Source of the DNA: JBFWIW01 sp050253535
GTDB taxonomy: Bacteria; Bacillota; Clostridia; Oscillospirales; Oscillospiraceae
DNA: 60,852 bases
Reading direction: 5' to 3'
Assembly (NCBI GenBank): GCA_050253535.1
Contig: JBFWIW010000009.1
Coordinates: 1-60,852, forward strand
Positions 14,323 to 23,068 of the stretch are shown piece after piece. Both the position numbers and the translations under genes were made by a program. Positions within the stretch are counted from its first letter, which is position 1. Every line of letters starts with the position of its first letter. The notes under the pieces were generated by a model. The model did not search any database. It was not told where the DNA came from and saw nothing but the letters and a program-made list of their open reading frames with translations.

Positions 14323-16734
14323 ATGAAGTACGAATTTACGCGTATCGAGAAAAAGTGGCAGGCCAAATGGGAAGAGAGCAAGGCCTATACAGCCGAGACA
14401 GGGAGCGATAAGCCAAAGTTCTATGCCCTTATAGAGTTCCCATATCCTTCTGGAGAGGGGCTGCATGTCGGCCACCCGCGCCCTTATACCGCGATGGATA
14501 TCGTGGTGCGCAAAAGGCGCATGGAAGGTATGAACGTGCTGTTCCCGATAGGCTTCGACGCTTTCGGCCTGCCTACGGAAAACTATGCCATAAAGAACCA
14601 TATGCACCCGCGCGACGTCACTAAGAGAAATATAGCCCGCTTTACCGAGCAGCTCAAAATGCTCGGCTACAGCTTTGACTGGGACCGCTGTGTCGACACG
14701 ACTGACCCGGAATACTATAAGTGGACGCAGTGGATTTTTCTACAGATGTTCAAAAAGGGTCTTGCCTATAAGTCCCACATGCCTGTGAACTGGTGCACTT
14801 CATGTAAGTGCGTCCTCGCAAACGAGGAGGTTGTGAACGGGGTGTGCGAGCGCTGTGGGAGCGAGGTCGTCCGCCGTGTGAAGAGCCAGTGGATGCTTGC
14901 AATCACCAAATACGCTCAAAGGCTTATTGACGATCTTGACGGCCTGGATTATATCGAGCGCGTCAAGATCCAGCAGAAAAACTGGATCGGCCGCAGTACC
15001 GGAGCGGAGGTCGACTTCGCCACCACTGCCGGCGACACAATGCGCGTTTTCACAACGCGGCCAGATACGCTGTTCGGCGCGACATACATGGTCATGGCTC
15101 CGGAACATGAGCTCATCGAAAAGTGGGCGGGAAAACTCCAGAATCCGGAGGCGGTTCGCGAATATCAGGCGGCTGCGGCGAGAAAATCCGACTTTGAGCG
15201 CACGGAGCTCGCCAAAGACAAGACAGGTGTGGAGCTAAAGGGCGTGCGTGCCATTAACCCGGTCAGCGGTGAGGAAATACCAATATTCATATCTGACTAC
15301 GTCCTCGCAACCTACGGCACCGGCGCGATTATGGCCGTTCCGGGCCACGATACGCGCGACTGGGAATTTGCAAAAGAATTCGGCCTTAAGATAGTCGAGG
15401 TGGTTGCGGGAGGAGACGTCGAGAGGGAAGCGTTCACCGACTGCGAGACCGGAATCATGGTTAACTCAGGGTTCCTCAACGGCCTGCCCGTCGAGGAGGC
15501 GATAGTCAGGATAACATCGTGGCTCGAGAGCCGCGGCCTCGGACACGAAAAAGTCAACTATAAGCTGCGCGACTGGGTTTTTTCCCGCCAGCGCTATTGG
15601 GGCGAGCCAATACCGCTCGTAAGCTGCCCAAAATGCGGCTGGGTTCCGCTCCCGGAGAGCGAGCTGCCGCTTCTTCTGCCGGATGTTAAATCCTATGAGA
15701 CGACGGACGACGGTGAATCACCGCTCGCACATATGGACGATTGGGTGAATACTGTCTGCCCGAATTGCGGCGGAAAAGCGAAGCGCGAGACGGATACAAT
15801 GCCGCAGTGGGCGGGTTCAAGCTGGTACTTCCTGCGCTATATGGATCCGAGCAACAAAGAGGCGCTCGCCTCAAGGGAAGCGCTGGACTACTGGTCCCCC
15901 GTGGACTGGTATAACGGCGGCATGGAGCACACCACGCTCCATCTGCTCTATTCCCGCTTCTGGCACAAGTTTCTCTATGACATCGGCGTCGTCCCCACCA
16001 AAGAGCCGTACAAGAAGCGCACGAGCCACGGTATGATACTCGGCGAGGGCGGGGAGAAGATGTCAAAGTCCCGCGGGAACGTCATAAACCCAAACGACAT
16101 CGTGAACGAGTACGGCGCGGACACCCTGCGCCTGTATATCATGTTCATAGGCGATTTTGAAAAGGCGGCTCCGTGGTCAAGCACCGCCGTCAAGGGCTGC
16201 AAGAGATTCCTTGACAGAGTTTGGAACCTTGCGGAGAAGAGACTCGCGGGTGATGGGGCTTATTCTGCCGCAAACGAGGCGGCAGTCCACCGCGCGATAA
16301 AAAAGGTCGGCGACGACATAGAGAACATGAAATTCAACACAGGTATTGCAACGCTGATGGCGCTCGTAAACGAATTTTATGAGAAAGCGCCGTCCCGCGG
16401 CGATATTAAGGCGCTTATCACTATGCTCTCCCCATTCGCTCCGCACATCGCAGAGGAGCTCTGGGAACTCCAGGGTTTTGGCGGTTTAGCCTGTCAGGCG
16501 AAATGGCCCGTGTATGATGAGGCAAAGATGATCGAGAGCGAGAAGGAGATAGCCGTCCAGGTGAACGGGAAGCTAAAGACCACAGTCGTCATCCATATAG
16601 ACTCGGACGACGAGACCGTTATTGAAACGGCCAAAGCCGATGAAAAGATCGCACGTCTCATGGAGGGCATGGAGATCGTCCGTACAATAGTTGTGAAGAA
16701 TAAACTTGTCAATATCATCCTGAAGCCGGTTTAG
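14323..16734 (+). CDS. leuS: Leucyl-tRNA synthetase
   Basis: Charges tRNA-Leu. ATG 14323 follows AGAAGG and gives the usual MKYEFTRIEKKWQAKW start; the frame extends 13 codons further upstream without a ribosome binding site. The 803-aa protein shows the HIGH-type motif HVGH (48-51), a Cys4 zinc-binding insert WCTSCKC...CERCGS, the CP1 editing domain (TRPDTLFGATYMVMAPEH; YGTGAIMAVPGHDTRD), the second zinc-like pair CPKCGW/CPNCGG, KMSKS at 579-583 and the C-terminal anticodon-binding region. The 103-bp gap upstream is too short for a T-box leader, so control by that device at this point is unlikely. Confidence 0.97.
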   Translation: MKYEFTRIEKKWQAKWEESKAYTAETGSDKPKFYALIEFPYPSGEGLHVGHPRPYTAMDIVVRKRRMEGMNVLFPIGFDAFGLPTENYAIKNHMHPRDVTKRNIARFTEQLKMLGYSFDWDRCVDTTDPEYYKWTQWIFLQMFKKGLAYKSHMPVNWCTSCKCVLANEEVVNGVCERCGSEVVRRVKSQWMLAITKYAQRLIDDLDGLDYIERVKIQQKNWIGRSTGAEVDFATTAGDTMRVFTTRPDTLFGATYMVMAPEHELIEKWAGKLQNPEAVREYQAAAARKSDFERTELAKDKTGVELKGVRAINPVSGEEIPIFISDYVLATYGTGAIMAVPGHDTRDWEFAKEFGLKIVEVVAGGDVEREAFTDCETGIMVNSGFLNGLPVEEAIVRITSWLESRGLGHEKVNYKLRDWVFSRQRYWGEPIPLVSCPKCGWVPLPESELPLLLPDVKSYETTDDGESPLAHMDDWVNTVCPNCGGKAKRETDTMPQWAGSSWYFLRYMDPSNKEALASREALDYWSPVDWYNGGMEHTTLHLLYSRFWHKFLYDIGVVPTKEPYKKRTSHGMILGEGGEKMSKSRGNVINPNDIVNEYGADTLRLYIMFIGDFEKAAPWSSTAVKGCKRFLDRVWNLAEKRLAGDGAYSAANEAAVHRAIKKVGDDIENMKFNTGIATLMALVNEFYEKAPSRGDIKALITMLSPFAPHIAEELWELQGFGGLACQAKWPVYDEAKMIESEKEIAVQVNGKLKTTVVIHIDSDDETVIETAKADEKIARLMEGMEIVRTIVVKNKLVNIILKPV

Positions 16735-16889
16735 AGCTGCTGCCGGAACCGCAAAGCCATTAAAGCCATGGGTGAGGCGGAGATTTTACGGATAAATGAT
16801 GTGATAGTATTAAGGCTTCACATTGGACTTGTCCCTATGGAAACGCGAAAAGCCCGTAAGCATCATACCCGGTACGCGAAATAATTATG

Positions 16890-16918
16890 TTGACAATTAT
16901 TTCGAAAACAATTATAAT
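16890..16918 (+). promoter_or_regulatory. Consensus sigma-A promoter of rpsU
   Basis: TTGACA (16890-16895), 17 bp, TATAAT (16913-16918): a perfect consensus promoter, one of the strongest in the window, aimed at the bS21 gene 74 bases further on. Confidence 0.88.
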
Positions 16919-16991
16919 ACGTATGTTAAAGCCATACAAATGGCCCTTAAAGCGCCCGCAGCCGGGCGTATTTGGAGGGAGGGAAAAGTCA

Positions 16992-17177
16992 GTGTCGGAA
17001 GTCCATGTTAAAGAAAATGAGTCGTTGGACAGTGCTTTAAAGAGATTTAAACGCAATTGTGCAAAGGCTGGTGTGCTCTCGGATCTCAGGAAAAAGGAGT
17101 ACTATCAGAGCCCAAGCGTTAAGCGCCGCAAAAAGTCTGAAGCGGCCAGAAAGAATAAAAATAAGAGATTCTATTAA
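16992..17177 (+). CDS. rpsU: Ribosomal protein bS21
   Basis: A 61-aa basic protein read from GTG 16992, with GGAGGG eight bases upstream. The sequence MSEVHVKENESLDSALKRFKRN...LRKKEYYQSPSVKRRKKSEAARK is the canonical bS21 pattern. bS21 sits at the mRNA exit/anti-Shine-Dalgarno region of the 30S subunit. It is transcribed alone from a consensus promoter and followed by a 12-bp hairpin. Confidence 0.95.
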   Translation: MSEVHVKENESLDSALKRFKRNCAKAGVLSDLRKKEYYQSPSVKRRKKSEAARKNKNKRFY

Positions 17178-17187
17178 TTACAATAAT

Positions 17188-17215
17188 TTGAGCCGGACAA
17201 TACTGTCCGGCTCAA
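17188..17215 (+). terminator. Hairpin after rpsU
   Basis: A perfect 12-bp stem (TTGAGCCGGACA / TGTCCGGCTCAA) closes on a 4-nt loop 10 bases after the rpsU stop. The downstream tract is only GTCATTTG, but the stem is strong; it lies between convergent rpsU and the cytidylate-kinase-like gene. Confidence 0.65.
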
Positions 17216-17310
17216 GTCATTTGTATCGATATTTTCCTATGTGTATATGCCGATATAAGGACTACTGCACCCACCTAAGGCAGGAAACATGCAAAACGCA
17301 AAACTCTACT

Positions 17311-17952
17311 CTATTGAGCCAAATTGGCGAGGGTATGCGGCGATCGGTGCTTTATAAAGGATAGTATCGTGTCGACCGCTCCGTCAATTCCGGAGATGCT
17401 GGTATTTATGCACAGGTCATACAGGCGCAGAGAGCCCCAGCTTGTGCCGGCGTAGTGCCTGTAATAGTTCGCTCGGCCCTTATCTATGCGGGCTATCCTG
17501 TCTGAAAGGTTCTTGTCTGTCATGCCGTAGATCATCTCCGCGCGCTGCATTTTGTCTTCCATGTCTGCGCGGATGAAGACGTTTACACAGCTTGGCTGGC
17601 TGCGTAGTATATAGTCGGCGCACCTGCCGATTATGACACAGCTTTCCTTTGAGGCGATGCTGCGGATGATAGCGCTCTGTGCGAAGAAGGCCCTGTCGCC
17701 GATCGTAACATCGTACGGGATGAACGCACCGGAGGCCGTATGGGTCGAAGCCAAAAGCCCGTAGATGAGGCTTGTTGTCGCATTCGTTTCAAAGTTTTCA
17801 ATAAATTCAGGGGATAGGCCGCTTTCTTCTGAGACTTTTTCAATGAGCTCGCGGTCATAACAGTTTATGCCGAGCCTTTCCGCCAGCTTTTTTCCGATGA
17901 GCCGTCCGCCGCTGCCGAATTCACGGCTTATGGTAATTATGAGTTTATCCAT
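17311..17952 (-). CDS. Cytidylate kinase-like family protein
   Basis: A 213-aa P-loop kinase homologue of the Cytidylate_kin2 type. The glycine-rich loop is ISREFGSGGRLIGKKLAE near the N-terminus; the middle has CVIIGRCADYILRSQPSCVNVFIRADMEDKMQRA and DRIARIDKGRANYYRHYAG, the latter matching the lid/Arg region, and DLCINTSISGIDGAVDTIL ends the fold. These proteins are widespread in Clostridia but are distinct from the essential Cmk, and their nucleotide substrate is not settled. GGAGGG precedes the ATG. The gene is alone, convergent with rpsU and divergent from nfnA. Confidence 0.88.
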   Translation of the reverse strand: MDKLIITISREFGSGGRLIGKKLAERLGINCYDRELIEKVSEESGLSPEFIENFETNATTSLIYGLLASTHTASGAFIPYDVTIGDRAFFAQSAIIRSIASKESCVIIGRCADYILRSQPSCVNVFIRADMEDKMQRAEMIYGMTDKNLSDRIARIDKGRANYYRHYAGTSWGSLRLYDLCINTSISGIDGAVDTILSFIKHRSPHTLANLAQ

Positions 17953-18004
17953 GACAGACCCTCCTTTATAGCAACGTCTGTATTCCTTTGGTTCTTCGCT
18001 TATA

Positions 18005-18019
18005 CTGTTATTATAACAG
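18005..18019 (-). promoter_or_regulatory. Palindrome over the likely -10 of the cytidylate-kinase-like gene
   Basis: CTGTTATTATAACAG is a perfect 7+1+7 palindrome; on the minus strand it contains TATAAT (18015-18010), at the right place for a -10 box about 60 bases before the start codon. A repressor bound here would block the gene. No regulator is assigned. Confidence 0.4.
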
Positions 18020-18098
18020 AAATACGGGCGTTCAGCAACAAGATTGCAGCGAAAAGTGCCAAAATTGTGGTAAATACCGGACTTTTTGCACCCGGAGA

Positions 18099-18127
18099 TT
18101 GACTTTTGCAGGAAACGCCGTTAAAAT
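18099..18127 (+). promoter_or_regulatory. Promoter of nfnAB
   Basis: TTGACT (18099-18104), 17-bp spacer, TAAAAT (18122-18127), about 64 bases before the nfnA start. Good match to a housekeeping promoter. Confidence 0.7.
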
Positions 18128-18190
18128 AAACACTGATAAAAAGTAGCCCCAGACCAATTTATTCACAAACCGAAAGGGATGGTTAAGGTC

Positions 18191-19039
18191 ATGCTGAAGA
18201 AGTATGAGATTACGGAGAAGAAAGATCTGACTCCGGAGATAACGCAGATATCCGTGTATGCTCCGCTCATTGCAAAAAAGGCGAAGCCCGGACAGTTTAT
18301 TATCCTGCGTGTCGACGAAAAGGGAGAGCGTATACCGCTCACCATTTCCAGCTGTAAGGGCGACGATGTTACGGTTATTTTTCAGAAAATAGGTGCGACA
18401 ACGATGAAGCTCGCCGAACTAAGCGAGGGTGACTGCCTGCATGATTTCGTAGGGCCGCTTGGCAAACCTACTGAAGTTGACAAGTGCGGGCGTATTGCCG
18501 TTCTGGGCGGCGGTCTCGGCTGCGCGATAGCGCTTCCGGTAGCCAAAGCTTTTCATGACGCGGGCGTACAGGTCGACCTCATCGGCGGCTTCAAGACGAA
18601 AGATATAATCATTCTTGAGGATGACATGAAGGCGGCCTGCACAAACCTCTTCATCTGCACGGACGACGGCTCGTACGGATTTAACGGTTTCGTCACGGGC
18701 AAGCTGCAGGAGCTCGTAGAGAGCGGCGTGCATTATGACAGAGTGTATGCCATCGGGCCTCTCCTTATGATGAAGTTCGCCTGCCGGCTTACGGCAAAAT
18801 ATGATATACCCACTGTTGTAAGCATGAATCCGATAATGATAGACGGCACCGGAATGTGCGGCGGATGCCGCATTACGGTGGATGGCAAAGTGAAGTTTGC
18901 CTGTGTCGACGGCCCTGATTTTGACGGACACAAGATCGATTTTGACGAGGCTATCGCCAGAGCGGCAACCTACAGAGATTTCGAAACACAGCAGAAGGAA
19001 GAGCATGCCTGCAGACTGAGAGGTGCGGCAAATGTCTAA
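18191..19039 (+). CDS. nfnA: NfnA-like FAD/NAD-binding reductase subunit
   Basis: Together with the next gene this resembles NfnAB, the electron-bifurcating NADH-dependent ferredoxin:NADP+ oxidoreductase of Clostridia. The 282-aa protein (ATG 18191 chosen over 18179, whose ribosome binding site would be too close) has a ferredoxin-reductase fold: PGQFIILRVDEKGERIPLTIS for FAD, VLGGGLGCAIALPVAKAF for the dinucleotide, and a C-terminal [2Fe-2S] cysteine set GMCGGCRITVDGKVKFACVDGP. The same fold occurs in dihydroorotate dehydrogenase electron transfer subunits and sulfide dehydrogenase, but the partner gene argues for Nfn. Its stop overlaps the nfnB start. Confidence 0.88.
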   Translation: MLKKYEITEKKDLTPEITQISVYAPLIAKKAKPGQFIILRVDEKGERIPLTISSCKGDDVTVIFQKIGATTMKLAELSEGDCLHDFVGPLGKPTEVDKCGRIAVLGGGLGCAIALPVAKAFHDAGVQVDLIGGFKTKDIIILEDDMKAACTNLFICTDDGSYGFNGFVTGKLQELVESGVHYDRVYAIGPLLMMKFACRLTAKYDIPTVVSMNPIMIDGTGMCGGCRITVDGKVKFACVDGPDFDGHKIDFDEAIARAATYRDFETQQKEEHACRLRGAANV

Positions 19040-20420
19040 TATGTCACTGAATAAAACTAAAATGAACGAGCAGGAGCCGCAGGTGAGAAACCGCAACTTC
19101 GGCGAGGTTGCTCTTGGCTATACTATGGAACAGGCTAAAAACGAAGCCGAGCGCTGTATAGGCTGCAAAAAGCCCGCCTGCGTCGCCGGCTGCCCCGTAT
19201 CCGTGCCGATACCGGAATTTATCGGCAAAGTCAAGGAAGGCGATATGGCCGGCGCGTATAAAATCTTAAGCGGCGCAAACGCCCTGCCCGCGATCTGCGG
19301 AAGAGTCTGTCCGCAGGAAACCCAGTGCGAAGGAAAGTGCGTAAGGGGTATAAAGGGCGAACCCGTGGCAATAGGCCGTCTCGAGCGTTTCGTCGCCGAC
19401 TGGGCCATTGAAAACGGGGTCTCCAACACGGATATCGTACCTAAAAACGGCAAAAAGGTCGCTGTTGTCGGCTCCGGCCCGGCAGGACTGACCTGCGCGG
19501 GCGAACTGTCCAAGATGGGTTACGCAGTCACTGTATTCGAGGCTTTCCATGTTGCGGGCGGCGTTTTGAGCTACGGCATACCCGAGTTCAGACTACCGAA
19601 GGCCATAGTTAAAAAGGAAGTCGAGAACCTCGAAAAAATGGGCGTCGACATACAGCTCAACATGGTCATCGGCAAGACTTTATCCATCGACGAGATTTTT
19701 GAGATGGGCTATGAGGCCGTGTTCGTAGGGTCCGGCGCGGGCCTCCCGCAATTTATGAAAATACCCGGCGAGAGCCTTGTAGGCGTGTATTCCGCAAACG
19801 AGTACCTGACCCGCATAAACCTGATGAAGGCTTATATGGAGGGCAGCTCTACGCCAATACTGAAAAGCAGGAAAGTCGCGGTCGTCGGCGGCGGCAACGT
19901 CGCGATGGACGCGGCCCGCTGTGCCAAGCGTCTCGGCGCGGACGTACATATCGTCTACCGCCGAAGTGAGTCGGAACTTCCGGCGAGAGCCGAGGAGGTT
20001 CACCACGCGAAGGAGGAGGGCATAATCTTCGACCTTCTGACAGCTCCCACAATGATTGCGGGCGACGAAAAGGGCAGAGTCTCTAAAATGACATGTATCA
20101 AGATGGCGCTGGGAGAGCCGGACGCCTCCGGCCGCCGCAGACCGGTTCCGGTCGAGGGCAGTGAGTTCGATCTCGAGCTCGACACAGTTATCATGGCCAT
20201 CGGCACCTCGCCTAACCCGCTTATTTCGAGTACAACTCCCGGTCTCGATGTGAACAAATGGGGCTGCATAGTGACGCATGAGGACGGCACGACGTCAAGA
20301 GGCGGAATTTTCGCAGGGGGCGACGCTTCCACTGGAGCCGCGACCGTTATCCTCGCGATGGGCGCCGGCAAGAGTGCCGCGAAATCCATAGACGAATATA
20401 TCCACAGCAAAAATAAGTAA
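19032..20420 (+). CDS. nfnB: NfnB-like (GltA family) NADPH/ferredoxin oxidoreductase subunit
   Basis: The large Nfn subunit, homologous to the glutamate synthase small chain (TIGR01316-type GltA). ATG 19032 has GAGAGGTG seven bases before it and overlaps the nfnA stop. Residues ~40-110 carry two iron-sulfur cysteine groups (CIGCKKPACVAGCP and CGRVCPQETQCEGKC); then come an FAD motif VAVVGSGPAGLTCAGEL, GIPEFRLPK, an NAD(P) motif VAVVGGGNVAMDAAR with VYRRSESELPAR, and GIFAGGDASTGAATVILAMGAGK. With no glutamate synthase large chain nearby, a transhydrogenase role balancing NADH, NADPH and ferredoxin is the better reading. Confidence 0.88.
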   Translation: MSNMSLNKTKMNEQEPQVRNRNFGEVALGYTMEQAKNEAERCIGCKKPACVAGCPVSVPIPEFIGKVKEGDMAGAYKILSGANALPAICGRVCPQETQCEGKCVRGIKGEPVAIGRLERFVADWAIENGVSNTDIVPKNGKKVAVVGSGPAGLTCAGELSKMGYAVTVFEAFHVAGGVLSYGIPEFRLPKAIVKKEVENLEKMGVDIQLNMVIGKTLSIDEIFEMGYEAVFVGSGAGLPQFMKIPGESLVGVYSANEYLTRINLMKAYMEGSSTPILKSRKVAVVGGGNVAMDAARCAKRLGADVHIVYRRSESELPARAEEVHHAKEEGIIFDLLTAPTMIAGDEKGRVSKMTCIKMALGEPDASGRRRPVPVEGSEFDLELDTVIMAIGTSPNPLISSTTPGLDVNKWGCIVTHEDGTTSRGGIFAGGDASTGAATVILAMGAGKSAAKSIDEYIHSKNK

Positions 20421-20433
20421 ACAATTACACTTT

Positions 20434-20465
20434 AAAAGGCTGTCCGTTTTTGCGGACAGCCTTTT
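20434..20465. terminator. Bidirectional terminator nfnB / rodA
   Basis: AAAAGGCTGTCCG and CGGACAGCCTTTT form a 13-bp stem with a 6-nt loop, flanked by A-run on the left and T-run on the right. It ends nfnB on the plus strand and can also serve rodA, which converges from the right. Confidence 0.88.
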
Positions 20466-20503
20466 TTGAACCTGATAAATATAACATGAGACTATTTCAA
20501 TGT

Positions 20504-21643
20504 TTAACTTCGATAGAAACGGCTGGGCCGGGGCCGCATTTTCACGCCGGAGACTATACCCATCGCAGCGAAAAGCGTTATGATGGACGAACCGCCAGAG
20601 CTGAAAAACGGGAGCGTAAGTCCGATAACGGGGGTAAGTCCGAGGCACATGCCGATGTTTTCAAAAGTCTGGAATATGAGCATGGCGGCGATGCCGGTAC
20701 AGACATAGAGCCCGAGTGAGTCGCCGGATTTTATGCCGACGTAAATACAGCGGATTATTATGAGCATGAGCAGGACGATTATTACGGCGCAGCCGATAAG
20801 TCCCAGCTCCTCTCCGGCAACCGCGAAGATAAAGTCCGTGTGCTGCTGGGGGATGCTGCCTGACTGTGTCTGCGCCCCGTCATAGAGTCCCTGCCCCGAA
20901 AACTGGCCGGAGGCAAGCGCGATCTTGCTCTGGTTCGACTGCCAGGTTATGCCGAGACCGGAGGGGTCTATACTCGAATCATAGGGCGCGAGTATGCGTT
21001 GACGCTGCTTATCGGTTAGAAAATAGTTCCAGACATAGGGAGTAACCAGGGCGGCTGCTGCTATGCCCAGCGCGAACCACCGGAGCTTGAGTCCAGCGAC
21101 GAACAGGACGACTATGAAAATGAACAGGTAGACAAGAGCCGTGCCCAGGTCTGAGGAGGCGACGATAATAATTCCGAACATAAGTCCGAGATAGATAACG
21201 AGCTGCACCAAGGAGAAAATATGGTTGAGCCCGCGCTGCCCTTTAAGGTAAATGATCTGTTTTGCGAGCAGAATTGTAAAAGGTATTTTTACGACTTCCG
21301 CGGGCTGTATACCGATGCCGGCAAAACGTATCCACGCCCTGTTCCCCGTGTCGCCGGCCGTACCGAAGATGAAGAGCGACCCTATGAAAAGAATGCTGAA
21401 TACGAATAGGAGCTTCCACTTATCGGCGAGGATGTCAAGGTCAATTACGGAGAAGATAAAATACAGAATAAGACCTATCAAGAGCGACTCCGCCTGCACG
21501 GTTACATAGCGGTCCAAGCCTGAATAGCGCGTTGCGCTGCTTATCAGGACGATGCCGTAGACAGTGGAAACAATACAGAGCGTGAGCAGAATAGAATCTG
21601 TTTTTTTTAAGTAATCGAGCAAACCCGAAAAGATTTTTTTCAC
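20504..21643 (-). CDS. rodA: SEDS-family peptidoglycan polymerase RodA
   Basis: A 379-aa polytopic membrane protein (about ten segments) of the FtsW/RodA/SpoVE family, which polymerises lipid II during wall elongation with a class B PBP. Family signatures: GNRAWIRFAGIGIQPAEVVKI, SSDLGTALVYLFIF with the catalytic-region Asp, WQSNQSKIALASGQFSGQGL, PQQHTDFIFAVAGEELGLIG and LTLPFFSSGGSS near the C-terminus. The N-terminus and short loops fit RodA better than FtsW; SpoVE cannot be excluded. It is transcribed alone, divergent from tsaE. Confidence 0.88.
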   Translation of the reverse strand: MKKIFSGLLDYLKKTDSILLTLCIVSTVYGIVLISSATRYSGLDRYVTVQAESLLIGLILYFIFSVIDLDILADKWKLLFVFSILFIGSLFIFGTAGDTGNRAWIRFAGIGIQPAEVVKIPFTILLAKQIIYLKGQRGLNHIFSLVQLVIYLGLMFGIIIVASSDLGTALVYLFIFIVVLFVAGLKLRWFALGIAAAALVTPYVWNYFLTDKQRQRILAPYDSSIDPSGLGITWQSNQSKIALASGQFSGQGLYDGAQTQSGSIPQQHTDFIFAVAGEELGLIGCAVIIVLLMLIIIRCIYVGIKSGDSLGLYVCTGIAAMLIFQTFENIGMCLGLTPVIGLTLPFFSSGGSSIITLFAAMGIVSGVKMRPRPSRFYRS

Positions 21644-21782
21644 GGCTATCTCCCAAATCTGAAGCTGGACGGAAAGTAATGGGACCCAAACAGGTCATCC
21701 GACCTTTAGTTATTAATTCTATCATTTTTTTGCCTGTGAGTAAACATGAATTTAGCCCTTTCAGAATTTGGATTGCGGTGTT

Positions 21783-21874
21783 ATAATACCCTAGATGTTC
21801 CGCGTTCCGGGTATTATGAGCCATATTTCCGGTTGCCGCCAAAGCGGCGGGGAAAAGGACTCAAATTGAATATT
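21783..21874. repeat. REP-like element, copy A1
   Basis: Intergenic element made of an inverted repeat ATAATACCC (21783-21791) / GGGTATTAT (21809-21817) followed by a GCCGC-CAAA-GCGGC hairpin and the word GGGGAAAAGGACTCAAAT (to 21866). A second copy with the same two modules lies at 26374-26447. Both are between divergent genes. Confidence 0.6.
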
Positions 21875-21926
21875 ATGCCTGTTTTTGAAGGTATAATACG
21901 ACAAGATTAATTATGGCGGTATGCAT

Positions 21927-22352
21927 ATGACAATCATCACAAAAAATGAAAAAGAGACGTCGCTTGCCGGTGAAAAGCTTGCTGAAATGCTGCATCCGGG
22001 CGACGTAGTCGCGCTTTACGGCGGGCTCGGCGCGGGGAAGACAGCGTTTGTGCGCGGGATGGCGAGGGGGCTGGGGCTTAAGGCGCGCGTTACTAGCCCT
22101 ACTTTTACAATTGTTAACGAATATCTGGGAGAAGTTCCGATATTTCATTTCGACATGTACAGGCTTGGCTGTTCGGACGAGCTCTTTGAGATCGGCTGGG
22201 AGGATTATCTGGACAGAGGCGGTATCTGCGCCGTCGAGTGGAGTGAAAACGTAGAGGACGCGTTCTTTGCGGAAACGATAAGAGTCGGCATTGAAAAGCT
22301 CGGGGACTCCGAGCGCAGAATCACGATAGATAATCCGAAGAGGGGAGTGTGA
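21927..22352 (+). CDS. tsaE: tRNA t6A biosynthesis ATPase TsaE
   Basis: TsaE is the ATPase that regenerates the TsaB-TsaD complex making threonylcarbamoyladenosine at position 37 of ANN-decoding tRNAs. The 141-aa protein from ATG 21927 (MTIITKNEKET; GGCGGT upstream) has Walker A GGLGAGKTAFVRG, SPTFTIVNEYLGEVPIFHFDMYRL, the EIGWEDYLDRGGICAVEWSENV signature with the conserved Trp-Ser-Glu, and a C-terminal beta-rich end. It is followed 4 bp later by tsaB. Confidence 0.95.
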   Translation: MTIITKNEKETSLAGEKLAEMLHPGDVVALYGGLGAGKTAFVRGMARGLGLKARVTSPTFTIVNEYLGEVPIFHFDMYRLGCSDELFEIGWEDYLDRGGICAVEWSENVEDAFFAETIRVGIEKLGDSERRITIDNPKRGV

Positions 22353-22356
22353 GCGC

Positions 22357-23046
22357 ATGAGAGTACTGGCAATCGAGTCGTCGGCTAAGGCGGCGTCAGT
22401 CGCAGTTATGGAAGACGGGAAGCTTGTAGCGCAATATATGCAGAACAGCGGGCTCACGCACAGCAGGACACTGCTCTCAATGGCGGGCGACATACTGAAA
22501 AATCTGGGATTCTCAATGAAGGACGTGGACGCGGTTGCGGCGGCGAAAGGACCGGGGTCTTTTACCGGCATAAGAATAGGTGTCGCCGCTGCAAAGGGAC
22601 TTGCCTGGGGGGCGGAAAAGCCGGTTATAGGCGTCTCGACGCTCGAGGCCATGGCATACCATCTGGCCGACCGGGACGGCGTCATCTGTCCGGTTATGGA
22701 CGCCCGGCGGGGTCAGGTCTATAACGCAAAGTTCGAGGCGATAGATAGTGGCCTTACAAGACTCTGCTCCGACAGGGCCGTCACCGTGGAGGAACTCGTC
22801 TTCGAGGCGAAAAATGATAGAAGAGCATATTTTTTTGTTGGAGACGGCGCTGAAATATGTTACAATACATTTTTGAAAGAGCGGCTTTTGGCTTTCATTG
22901 CTCCAGAACCCATCAGAATGCAGAGCGCGTGGGGCGTCGCTATGGCGTCGCTTGTAGCAGAGCCGTCCTCGCCGGATGACCTCGTCCCGCAGTATCTCCG
23001 GCTGTCGCAGGCGGAGCGTGAGCGTCTGGCGAAAAAAGATATTTAA
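22357..23046 (+). CDS. tsaB: tRNA t6A biosynthesis protein TsaB
   Basis: An inactive ASKHA paralogue that dimerises with TsaD. The 229-aa protein shows MRVLAIESSAKAASVAV, LTHSRTLLSMAGDIL, the AAAKGPGSFTGIRIGVAAAKGLAWG signature and CPVMDARRGQVYNAKF. TsaB lacks the HxxxH metal pair of TsaD, as here. In many Firmicutes tsaB is followed by rimI and tsaD; here it is followed after 22 bp by upp, so tsaD must lie elsewhere. Confidence 0.94.
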   Translation: MRVLAIESSAKAASVAVMEDGKLVAQYMQNSGLTHSRTLLSMAGDILKNLGFSMKDVDAVAAAKGPGSFTGIRIGVAAAKGLAWGAEKPVIGVSTLEAMAYHLADRDGVICPVMDARRGQVYNAKFEAIDSGLTRLCSDRAVTVEELVFEAKNDRRAYFFVGDGAEICYNTFLKERLLAFIAPEPIRMQSAWGVAMASLVAEPSSPDDLVPQYLRLSQAERERLAKKDI

Positions 23047-23068
23047 TTATTTACAGGAGGATAAGGAT

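Noticed and set aside
16823..17011. 62-aa open frame before rpsU
   Set aside because: Overlaps the rpsU promoter and leader; no ribosome binding site and no plausible protein.
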